Shown in pieces: positions 20,401 through 30,545 of a stretch of DNA of 64,000 nucleotides. Source of the stretch: Ustilago trichophora. Lineage: Eukaryota; Basidiomycota; Ustilaginomycetes; Ustilaginales; Ustilaginaceae. Each line of letters begins with the position of its first letter. Position 1 is the first letter of the stretch. Under the pieces are notes generated by a model. The model had not been told where the DNA came from and did no database searches. It saw only the letters and a program-made list of their open reading frames with translations. The stretch lies in the NCBI GenBank assembly GCA_900323505.1, contig OOIN01000031.1, forward strand, positions 434,001 to 498,000, given 5' to 3'. A program made the position numbers and the translations under genes.

Positions 20401-23046
20401 TATATTGGCATCTGCCTCAAGCCCAGCATCCTCGCTGTCATCCTCTTCGTCCTCCTCCCACATCTGTCGTTCGAGTTCAGCATCTTCCTGTTCGTCATTG
20501 TCGGCGACAGCGGCAAATTCGACGTCATCAGCGTCAAGCTTAGAGTCTTTGGCCTTGATGGCCCGGTCCATGACACCACCGGCACTTCGCCGGGTGCTTC
20601 GTGCTCTCCGTGGTGGTGTGGCCGGTGCGGATGAGTCGTCGTTGGTGGCAGATGCTGCGTCGTTCGGTGTCATAGACGCACTTTCATCTGCAATATCCGG
20701 AGCAGGTGTCGAAGTAAAGGATTGATCGCGAGTGACAGACGCCGAGCTCTCTTGGATGGGTTCGAGACCTTCCGCCTCTTCCTCTTCGTCTGCTTCGGAC
20801 GTAATCTCTCTGGCCTCGTCCTCGAGATCCGACTCATCAGGCTCTGCGGTCCCATCGCTGCCATAGCTGGTCCTGTTGCTCTCATCGTCGCCATCCACCA
20901 AGCCATCTGCTCGAGTCATGACCTCGTGCTGCTTCTTGAGCATGGCGGTGCTCTGTTCGAGGATGGCATTGAGCTGCTCTTTGTCGAGCTTCTCTTTCTC
21001 GGCCTTTTCTGCCGCAAGCTTCCTCGCTCTGACCACATTGACTGCGAGGCGCCACTGTTTAAGCACTTCTCGAAGAGTCCATTTCGCGAGGGCGCGGATC
21101 CGCTTCTCCTCCGCCTTTTTTTCACGCTCCGAGGTTCCGAGCTGACGTTCCCAGTGTTGAGCGACCATACGTGCGACCTTACGCGACCCCTGCTGTTTGG
21201 ACTTGGCATACTGTCGCATCTGAGTGTAGCTGGAAGCAACGGCTTCGAGGAGATGATCGTGGTGTGACTTGTTGCGAGCCACCTTGTGAGCAATGTGGCG
21301 CGTTGTCGAGCCAGCTTCGGGATGAATTGGCAGACCTGAACGCCATCTCTCGTCGAGTTTGATGTACGTTTGCAGATCAACCTCTTCGGCGTTACTAGGA
21401 TCTCGGGTTCCCTCACCGTCGTGCAAGAGGTCGAAAGACTGCCATAGGGCTTCAACGTTGCCGCCAAAGCGCCTGGCTGATGGTATTTGATGTGGAGCGA
21501 GAAAGTGCAATGGAGGCGGATGATCCGGCAAAGGCCGCGGTCGGTGTCGTAGGATAAAAGCATCGAGTTCGTCCAAGGCCTTGCTTTTACGAGGGCCGGT
21601 ACGCTTGATGGGTGCGTCAGATGACGTTTCGTCAACGACTGAACGCTGTCGCTTCTGTGACGTGGACGAAAGCCGAGCTTTTTTGTTCGACCCCTTTCGT
21701 CTTGCGTCGTTGGTCTTGGCTTTGCCCTTGCCTTTACCTCCACGTGCCTCTTCTTGCAAATCTGAATTCTCAGAATCCTGATCACTTGCATCGTCTTCGT
21801 CATCACTAGCCTCGCTTCCAGAGCCATTCGCAGCATTGGTGCGGGACTTGGACTCGGCAAAGCTGGACGACCTTCTGCTGCGACTGGATTCGACAGCACG
21901 ACTCTTGGCTTCCGTCTTGGACTTGGAAGTGGTGGGTGTAGAAGGATTGCTAGGAGGCTGCGGTCGTTTGAGAGAGAGGCTCTCAAGTCGAGCATTGACC
22001 CGTCTTCGAGTGACACGCCCTGGAGTCGAGGTATCTGCTCCTGAACTCGATTCGTCGAGGCTGAAGCTAAGATCGTGAGCATGCTTGAAAGTGGTGAAGA
22101 CGTCGCTCTGATCGTTGCGGGCGACGTCGGGGTCGTATCCGACCATGGTGACAAATTTGGTGAGGTGGAACAACTCTCTTACGAGCATGTCGTGGCGATC
22201 ATGGACGTCTTCGAGATCGGACTGTGCTACCGCCATCTTTTCCTTTTTCCTCAGATCGAGGATCTCGGGCAAGGGCGCTTGAGGATCGAGCGCAGTCAAT
22301 GGTGTGATTCGCGGTTTCGGACGAGATGCGATTGTTGTGGGGGCTAAATCGTGCGCTGCTTCTTCTTCTTCTTCTGATTCTCCCTCTCTCTCTCCTGCTG
22401 CTGCTGCGAAATCGTGATTCGCCTCACTCTTGACTGCCGATTTGCTTCGCGATCTAGATCGGTTCGGAGAATCCGAATTGATCGAAGCGGTGGAAGAGTG
22501 ACGTGGTGCGACTTCATTTCGCGCTTTGGCTTTGAGCTTGGTGTTTGAAATTGGCTCAAGCGCGATTCCTACGTCACCTGACTCGTCTTCCCGTGCCAAG
22601 ATGGCAGAGTGGGTTCGACGAGACCGCGGCTCGGCATTGCCATTACTGTTGCCACTGATACCGTTAGCTAGAGCCGTGACACTTCGTCGTGGACGTCGAG
22701 CTCGGCTCGAATTGCCATTTTCATCGTCCTGTGCTTCACTTTGCTGCTGCTGCTCGAGTTGAAGTTGGAAGGCTGGACCTGGACTGGAAAAGGCCAACTC
22801 TGCATCGAGCCGTCTTCGCTTAGTTGGCAGTTTGGGAGTTGCGCTTTGATGCTGAGGAGAGGCTGATCGTCGGCTTCCGACGGATCGTGGTCGGGAGGGA
22901 CCTGCTTCGGCGGATTGGTTGCTGACCTCTGCTGTGACAGCGCCGTTCACACCATTCTCGCCGTGGCTGTGAGGCAAAGTTTCAGAGCTCACATTGCTGA
23001 TGATATGTGTTTCTGCATTGCGAGGTGTCGTATCGCCAGGGGACAT
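17479..23046 (-). CDS. SWR1: SWR1-type chromatin remodelling ATPase
   Basis: A 1855-residue intronless protein. A disordered Ser/Arg-rich N-terminus leads to an HSA helix near residues 590-680 ([20 protein letters not shown]), the docking site for actin-related proteins. An acidic region follows, including [12 protein letters not shown]; in this family it binds H2A.Z-H2B. The SNF2 ATPase starts near 1030 with [25 protein letters not shown] (about 1050). VLDEAHH lies near 1150 and [15 protein letters not shown] shortly after. A long insertion before the second RecA lobe is typical of the SWR1/INO80 group. [20 protein letters not shown] and RAHRIGQ (about 1675) complete it. The end is acidic and finishes with [11 protein letters not shown]. 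By family, it exchanges H2A for H2A.Z in nucleosomes. The HSA position and split ATPase favour Swr1 over Ino80. Confidence 0.93.
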   Translation of the reverse strand: [1855 protein letters not shown]

Positions 23047-24178
23047 GGGATGTCAGCCTGTTCCGATAGTATAACCAACTGTGCGTGTGCAGGCGAAAGC
23101 TTTGACGTTCTTGCCGTGTTCCCTCCTGCTCTTAACTGCAGATCTGTACGCGCTTCCTTTTGCCTGTTCCTGTCTGTGATTACTGTCTGTGATTACCCGG
23201 TAGAATACGAGAGCGGTGCTCTGTGCTGATCATCGACGAGGCTGTGCTTCTGATCCGTCGGAACGCCACTGTAGAAGGGCTGCGTGAGAATGCAAGTGCG
23301 AGCGATTAAGGTTGTAATCTTAAAGTTGGTCGGGACAGGCGGATCTGACTGTGGGTTCGTGCGGAGCAGCTGACGTTCCGAGTCAGTCGATAGTAAGGTT
23401 TTTGTATGCTTCGGTAGATCCGAAGTGGTTGCTGTCGTTGTCGAAGGAACCGAATTAGTGGATGCTGAGTCGTAAAGAAAAGACCGTGATGCGAATCGAC
23501 CGAGACTAAATGAGCTGGCTGGACGTCGATTGATATCGTAGTCCGGTTGTGGTGGTACAAGCTAGCCGAGCTGTGTGAAGGTCAAGATGTAAAAAGGAAC
23601 TTGGGTATGGGAATTGGATGAAATGAAGTCAAGTGAAGCTTAGAGGAGGATGTCGCGAGAGCGTGGCTTGTCTCCGACAACGCAACTTTTTTGGCACGGC
23701 TCGTCGCTCAGTTGCAGCTGCATGAGCTCACCTTCTTTATGGACCAAACATAGAGTCGTCGCCCAGCAGCGCGTCTTTGGTTCATCAATCATCGCAAGCG
23801 CGGCTAACCCATAAATTTCCATCTTCCCGCTTGTGACTAACTGACTGACTGGCAGCCTGACTGCATCGACGCTTCATTCTTCTCAACCCTGTCCACTTCT
23901 TTTTTGAATTTCTTTTTCAAAAATTGAGGTCAAGAAAAAGGGACAGGAAAAGGGCAGCAATCCAAAAATTAAAGTTACAGTACACTCGTCGTCAGGCAAC
24001 CCGCGGTGAAGCCGCCGATTTCTGCCTCATGTCTATGGAGATGCAAGGTCGCAGATGTGGAGTTGTGCGCGGACCATACCGTATGGCTTTCAGGCATCGT
24101 TCCCACAATATCATTCTCAACCACACACACACGCACACGCACACATCGTATCCTCCCCCCAAAAAGGGTATCATCAAA
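23047..24178. other. Divergent promoter region of SWR1 and the Dabb gene
   Basis: About 1.1 kb between two divergent genes. It contains TTACAGTACAC at about 23976-23986 and a (CA)n tract at about 24121-24146 just before the Dabb gene. No gene seen. Confidence 0.6.
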
Positions 24179-24810
24179 ATGCCTGTCGTTCACATTGTAC
24201 TCGTCAAGGTCAAGCAGGCTGTGCTCTCCAACGGCTTCGATGAGCTCAAGCAGAAGTGCGAGACGCTCAAGGATCTTCCCATTGCCAAATCCAAGGCGAC
24301 CGAGATCAAGTGGGGTCCTCCTGCCTATCCTGGCCGCAACGAGGGCTACAACTGGGGTAAGCTTCCCCGAACAACACCGCCGCTGTTATCCATGCAGCGG
24401 CACATCTTCAGCCATCATTGCGAAAATGAGAAGATCTGCCTTGCTAACTTTCCGATTCTTTGTCCTCTCCCAAACCCTGGCAAACTTACACGGATCCTCC
24501 GACGATCGTCCACACACGCAGGTCTCTACAGCGTCTTTGCCTCTCGGGAAGATTACGAGGCATACCGTGACGATGAGGAGCACCGCAAGTGAGTAAACTC
24601 GCACTGTCACACGAGGCTGTCACTACTTTCGGCAAAGTTCCGATCCCCCGACAGGCAGCCACAAAGCTTGTCACTTTACCGAAGATTACTTACACTGACG
24701 CTTATCTTGCAACATTTTCACACATCCCATTATCCGTGATACACAGCTTCTCCAAGACTGTCCTTCTCCCCAACACTGATGGTCTTCTCGCCTACGACTT
24801 TGACATCTAG
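24179..24810 (+). CDS. Stress-responsive dimeric alpha/beta-barrel (Dabb) domain protein
   Basis: Three exons (24179-24356, 24522-24588, 24747-24810; phases 1 and 2; donors GTAAGC and GTGAGT) give 102 residues starting MPVVHIVLVKVKQ. The opening beta strand (HIVLVKVK), the Trp-Gly block (IKWGPPAYPGRNEGYNWGLY), the SREDYEAYRDDEEHRNF helix and the ending VLLPNTDGLLAYDFDI are the usual order of a Dabb domain (plant HS1/SP1-like, fungal homologues). Members are small cytosolic dimers; some are enzymes (olivetolic acid cyclase-like), but most fungal ones are uncharacterised and induced by stress. The frame closes only when all three exons are joined, which supports the model. Confidence 0.87.
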
Positions 24811-25478
24811 TCAGCTGTCGGAATATGTTCCGCAACAATTCTGCCCTGCGCCAGATCGCCGCAGCCATTCTTCAATACAGTAAACAAGCAAAACCAGAAG
24901 AATTCGCCGACATAGCGTGAAAGACAAAAATGTCGTACCAAGACGGCATTTGTGGCTTGGACAATAAGGTTTAGATGTGATCTGAGTCCGATGAGCGCTC
25001 CCCGTATAGGCAAACAATGCTCGACTGTGAATTCGCCGCTGTTGGAGAATGCAGTTCAGTGTCGTCGGAGGCCTGGCTCTTCCCACGCTACGGCTGTGAC
25101 TTCTGAGAGAGGAGGAGAAGAGTGGCGTTGACTGAAGAGACCGTGGTCGCAATTCCGCAGAAAGAAGCTCTCAGCATCAGCATCGATATCTTTTGGAAGC
25201 TTCTCTGTATTCTTCCCTCCAGGATGCCGACCAACATCAGACTGCGTCTTTGACAGATCTTGTCACTACAGTTGCTGGTTCAAGGGCACCATCGCCCTGA
25301 CATTCCTCCCGACCATCCTAAAGAGCAAAGATGGGGAGCAGCGAGAAGGCATATATACAACGAGGCGGCCGAGGTCTCGTTGAGCTGATGATATCTCATA
25401 GTCGTGTCCCCAACCCCCCTCTCGTCACCGGAAAGAGCCGAACCTTGGCCCTCTTTGTGACACGCCTCAGCCGTGACT
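24811..25478. other. Spacer upstream of the Zn2Cys6 gene
   Basis: About 0.67 kb between two genes on the same strand. It should hold the Dabb 3' end and the promoter of the Zn2Cys6 gene. No gene or clear motif seen. Confidence 0.55.
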
Positions 25479-28376
25479 ATGCCACGACCAGCGCGCACCA
25501 CCAAAAAGGTCAAGAAAGAGCCAGAGGCTGCCAAAGATCCCACGACAATAAAACGTGAACGATCACTTCGCGCCTGCACACGCTGTCGCCAACGAAAGCA
25601 GAGATGTGACAATGCCCTTCCCGACTGCGGTAACTGTATTAAAGGAGGCGTCCCCTGTGAGGCTATTCCCATCGAGGTCGTTTCCCGCGATAATCTCGTT
25701 CAGTGAGTCCCTTTCAGTCGGAACAGTGCAGGAGTCGAGAAGAGGATATTGACAATTGTATTTCAGGAATTAGGCTATACGATCAGCTTCAAGAGAGCAC
25801 TCGACAAAACGCCGCCATGCAACAGGAGCTCGATCTGGCACGCATCATGGCCCCTGACACTCTCTGTGTCTTTAGTGCTGTCATCGCTCAGCAGGTGGGC
25901 TCAGAATACACTCACACATCGAAACCAGTTTTCCAGAGATGAAGCTGACCGCTTCTTCTCCTTCGCAGGTGACGGGTCAAGGCTACTCTGGCGACGGAAG
26001 TCGATGTAGCGCTCAAGCAAGGTTTGTTGGGATTGTCCGCCGCTTCAAGAGCTCCACTTTTTCGACCTCAATATTGACTTCAAGCATCAGCGTTGCGATG
26101 GTATTCCTCAATCATCCGGTCTGTCAACTTCTTTCAGCTTCAGCATGTCCAGCAGCATATCTCCCGAACACGCGCAGGTGCAGCTATACATGCCTTCAAC
26201 CATCTCTGCTGCCAAAGAAGACGCCACCACCGATCGCCAAACAGCCTCGATCAGCAAGCAGCTCAAACCACAAAGGACTGAAGCAAAGTTGGAGCTGTGG
26301 AAAGTCGTCGAGGTGCTAGGAATGTGTTTCCCTGCAGTCGCTCCAGCCGTATCGTTCGCTGTGGAACAAATCGACCCCAAAGCAGATTCGGGACGCTGGT
26401 GTACTCTCGCCGATCTTGCTGCCGTGTGCGTTTCACACACCCTCCCTTTCTGTCACAATGCTTTGGAAATTGACTGACGAACATCACCCTCGAGCATTAC
26501 AGCCCGACCAGGGAGCTTCTGACAGTGCTTGGCGGCACAACAACGCCAAGTACCTCCCAGAGTCAGCCCCACGAGACTGCAGCATCGATCAAAGAGTTGA
26601 TCGGCAAGATCCTCACTGCAAGCGAGATGACCAGAGTGGCGGCGACGCTCCTGTGGGCGTTGCTTGCTCTGGCCAACCATCGAACAGAAGAACTGCTGCG
26701 CATGACTACTGTGCTTACGTGCTTCATGCAGGCCTGGCAAACGCAGGCTTCTTCAGATGCTTCGATGGTGGTTGGCGTTGTGCCGGTATGTCGTCGACAC
26801 GAATCGCTCCAAACTTGCAGCAGTTGCTTCCAAAGATGTGCTAAAATAGCTGACGCCATTGCTGAGCACGGCCGGCGCTTCACAGATCGCGTTTCGCCGA
26901 GCTTATGATTGGGTTCGTCTACGTAAGTTCCTTCCTTCGAGGTTTCTTGGAAGGTCCCTAGCCCCATAGCTCATAACGCTTTTCTATCCGCGCCTGCGCA
27001 GAAACGGCCATCATAACGGGCAAACTTCACATCCACGCCACCTCTGCGCTGAATAGTTTTGAAGGCATCGAATCAATCGCATGCAAGAACGACTTCTCCA
27101 CCTTCCTCGCTAGCCTCTCGGTCGAGCAGAAGCGACTCGAGTATCTCGCCCTTCACATTTTCACCTCCCCCTCTGACGCCCTTACAGACACTGGACATGA
27201 CGAAGCCGTCTGGCAGCTACTGCGGAGTATCAAGGAGCTTTCCGATGTCTTTTCGCAGACTTCAGAGAGGTTCAGCGTGTCGCTCAGTACAGCGGTCAAC
27301 TCAAAACACGCGCTGATGCGGCAAAAGATGGGTGTGCAGCTGTATGGCATGTTTCCAAGATTGCTGTTCATTTACTGCCCAAATGATAGGAGGCACTGGA
27401 GATGGTTGGCGAATGCCGCGCCCTTGGCGGTTACGGCGTTGGGTTACCATGGTGCTGCTTGGGGCGCGTCGAGGTGGACGGGGGATTGTGTGGGGGATGC
27501 GGTAGGGTTTGCGGACTTGTTGGCTGCGTAAGTCTGTTTTGTCCAACGTTTGACAGGAGAGATGGGAAAGGGAAGGGAGGCTGATCACTTGCTTCATTTT
27601 GACCGAGAGGACGACAAAACAGCTTCGTATGGACCCTTCAACAGCGTCAAGCCCACAACGATTTGCGGGAGGACTTTACGGAAGCTGTACAGATGGCGAT
27701 TGGTCTCGGTGAACAATATGTGAGCGTCACCATTCTTGCGAACTTTACTCTCGCTCTTCTTTACTGACCCAGCCCTCTTGATTCCACCAAATCCTCGCTG
27801 CAGAGCATGAGATGGCCCCAGTGCGCCAGCATAATCAACCCGGCCTTAGACGAGCTTCGCGCATTTCCTTACCACCACCACCACCATCAGCAAGAATCGC
27901 TTCCACCTCCTCCTATTTCTACTTCTACATCTTGGCCACCGATCCTCACCTCCTCCACAACCTCCTCTTCTTCGGCACATCAACCTTCGAGTCCAGACCA
28001 CTTGCGCACACCGCACGCCTGCGAACCGCCACTCAACCCTTACATCACCGCAACCAACTTGCTAGAATTGCAGGACCTACATCCGTTCCGCGTTTGGCCC
28101 GGTCAAGTTGGAGGAGAAGAACAGCAACAACAACAATCACATTGTTCGAGCGCGCTTGCGGGCATCGAGGAGGATCACGTGTACGCAAGCGCCACGTTTG
28201 GTCGGGATGGTGGGGGTGGTGGGCAAGGTGGGACCGGAGAGTTATACAATTGTGAGACTGGGTTTGGGGTAGGAGGAGTGGAGCAAGGTTTTGCAGGTCA
28301 GAGGATCGCAGTGCAGACGGGTGCAGCTAGAACGACGCAGCAAGGTAGAATGTTGCTCTACATGGAGGATGCCTAG
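25479..28376 (+). CDS. Zn(II)2Cys6 transcription factor, multi-exon
   Basis: I infer eight exons: 25479-25702, 25774-25894, about 26010-26425, 26503-26785, 26850-26922, 27002-27527, 27623-27719 and 27804-28376, about 770 residues. Exon 1 encodes MPRPARTTKKVKKEPEAAKD and a binuclear cluster with C33, C36, C43, C50, C53 and C60 (CxxC-x6-C-x6-CxxC-x6-C). A short linker and a probable dimerising coil (LYDQLQESTRQNAAMQQELD) follow. Exons 3-7 give a mostly helical middle region (ELWKVVEVLGMCFPAVAP, then VAATLLWALLALANHRTEEL), as expected of a fungal regulator middle-homology region. The tail is His/Gln- then Gly-rich. Phases agree at all later junctions. The exon 2 to exon 3 junction is weak: the best acceptor (25968, after a CTGAC branch site and pyrimidine tract) leads out of frame. 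I used a downstream AG (26009 or 26021). Target genes are unknown. Confidence 0.75.
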
Positions 28377-28911
28377 ACGCAAATATAGGCACTTGTCAGA
28401 ATCCAGTCCAGCAAGCGGACGTTTTGAGAGAATATACGGACATTGAACTTGTTGCAAAAGTACAAAGTGCGCTCACCATCAAGCGTGGTTTTCGTTCAAC
28501 CGTGCCCTCAAAAAGGCTATCACAGAGATCTCATCTTACAAAGAAGCGCCAAACATTTGTTCTTTTAGGAAGAAAACAAGAAAAGAGTGCCATTGCACCA
28601 ACGCATTCGATCGTGGAGGCAAAACGAAACAGAGAGAGAGAGAGAGAAAAAGTGGAAAGTAAAGCTTTTTGTGTGGGTGAAAACATAGGTAACATAAGAG
28701 GGTGAATATGATGTGTTTTGTTTTCTAGTTTGCATCGGTAGACGTCGCTTGGTTTGGGTGTGGGAGAGTCTTCGAGCAGGGGGATGGGGAGGGATGTTAG
28801 AACATGGGGATGATGTTCAAATGTGTCCTAGGCATTTTGGTAAGATGCGGACTTTTGCAGCGTCTCAACATGCGTGCAAATGGAGTGCGTGCGACGAGAG
28901 AGGCATTTTGT
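28377..28911. other. Convergent spacer
   Basis: About 0.5 kb holding the 3' ends of the Zn2Cys6 gene and eIF4A, with a short GA-rich tract (about 28630-28650). No gene seen. Confidence 0.6.
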
Positions 28912-30545
28912 TTAGATGAGGTCGGCGACGTTGAGGGGCATTTCGTCGATCTGGGTCGAGTAGAACTGCTCAATGTCACGGAGCATACGGACGTCATCCG
29001 AGGTGACAAAGTTGATAGCGACACCCTTTCGGCCGAAACGACCGCCACGGCCGATACGGTGGATGTAGTTTTCACGGTTGGAGGGGAGATCGTAGTTGAT
29101 GACGAGCGAGACCTGCTGAACGTCGATACCACGGGCGAGCAAGTCGGTGGTGATGAGGACACGCGAGGAACCGGAACGGAACTCGCGCATGATGACCTCA
29201 CGCTGGGCCTGTTCCATGTCTCCGTGCATGGCCGAGACGGTGAACTCACGCGAGGTGAGCTTGTCGGTAAGCCAGTCGACCTTTCTGCGGGTGTTGCAGA
29301 AGATGACGGCCTGAGTGATGGTGACGGTCTCGTAGAGATCGCAGAGGGTGTCGAGCTTCCACTCCTCCTTCTCGACGGCAACGTAGAACTGCTTGATACC
29401 TTCGAGGGTAAGTTCGTCGCGCTTGACGAGAATGCGAACGGGCTCGCGCATGAACTTTTTGGTAACCTCGAGAACCTCCTGGGGCATGGTGGCCGAAAGG
29501 AGAACGCACTGGGTGTCCTGGGGGAGGAGCTGGAAGACTTCGTACATCTGGTCCTTGAAACCACGCGAGAGCATCTCGTCGGCCTCGTCAAGGCAGAACA
29601 TCTTGAGCTGGTCAGTCTTGAAGGCACGTCGGTTGATCATGTCGTAGACACGACCGGGCGTACCGACAACGACCTGGGCGCCCTCGTTGAGCTTGGCCAT
29701 GTCTTCGCGGACGTTGGTACCACCGATGCAAGCGTGGCAGTTGACCTTCATGTAGTCGCCAAGAGCGATGACGACCTTTTGGATCTGCTGGGCGAGCTCA
29801 CGGGTGGGAGCGAGGATGAGGGCCTGGACGGCCTTGATCTCGGGGTCGATGCGCTGGAGAATGGCGATGGAGAAGGTGGCGGTCTTTCCGGTACCGGACT
29901 GAGCCTGGGCAATGACGTCGTGACCCTTGATAACGGGGACGATGGCACGAGCCTGGATGGCCGAGGGACGCTCGAAACCGTAGGCGTAGACACCACGGAG
30001 AAGCTCATCCTTGAGTTCCATGTTGTCAAAGTTGTCGATGACGGTCTCCCAGTTGGACTCGATCTCGCCGTCGGCGATCTGGAGGTTGTTGCCAGCATCG
30101 GGGGCGGCGGCGGGAGTCTCCTCGGGCCTGTTTGAATTGATACGAAAGAGAGAGTCAAAAGTCAGTATGATTCTACCGAAAAAAAAAAAAAAAAGAACAC
30201 TCCGACCACCATGACATTATGCTGTAGCGCAATACTGTGGGCGGTCTGTGACGACTCGAAAGTAACCTTAGCATTGCTTGCTAAACTGAGCGGTTCTATG
30301 CTGCGTCAGATGCTTGGGTCAATCGAATGCATGGCGAGTATGGCCGAAGAGGCCAAATGGCATTGCCACTATAGCACTGCTTTGCAAAAATGCCCGAGTT
30401 TTTTCGCTTGGATTTGTCCCTTGTCCGTGATGCTACTGATGAATCGTTTGCGGTTGGACGGGTTCAATGAGTAGGAATTGCAATATCATGGAGCCGAGTG
30501 TGTGGTTGATGTGGGCTGGCAGCGATGGAAAACATACTTAGACAT
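28912..30545 (-). CDS. TIF1: Eukaryotic initiation factor eIF4A, DEAD-box RNA helicase
   Basis: Two coding exons on the minus strand: an 8-nt first exon at 30545-30538 (ATGTCTAA, donor GTATGT), a 410-nt intron, and 30127-28912. Together they give 407 residues beginning [17 protein letters not shown]. Diagnostic blocks are [32 protein letters not shown] (Q motif), AQSGTGKT (78-85), [20 protein letters not shown] followed by EML (about 181-187), SAT, and [10 protein letters not shown] near 363. Length and the N-terminal sequence match eIF4A rather than Fal1 or Ded1. It unwinds mRNA 5' leaders as part of eIF4F. Codon use is strongly biased toward C-ending codons, as in highly expressed genes, which also leaves a long spurious frame on the plus strand. 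An ATG inside exon 2 (30021) would drop the conserved N-terminus, so the spliced start is preferred. Confidence 0.93.

Noticed and set aside
28797..29627. Ser/Arg/Pro-rich minus-strand frame within eIF4A
   Set aside because: Alternate-frame reading of the same biased coding sequence.
28804..30135. 443-codon plus-strand frame over eIF4A
   Set aside because: Antisense shadow created by the strong C-ending codon bias of a highly expressed gene; eIF4A motifs on the minus strand are unambiguous.
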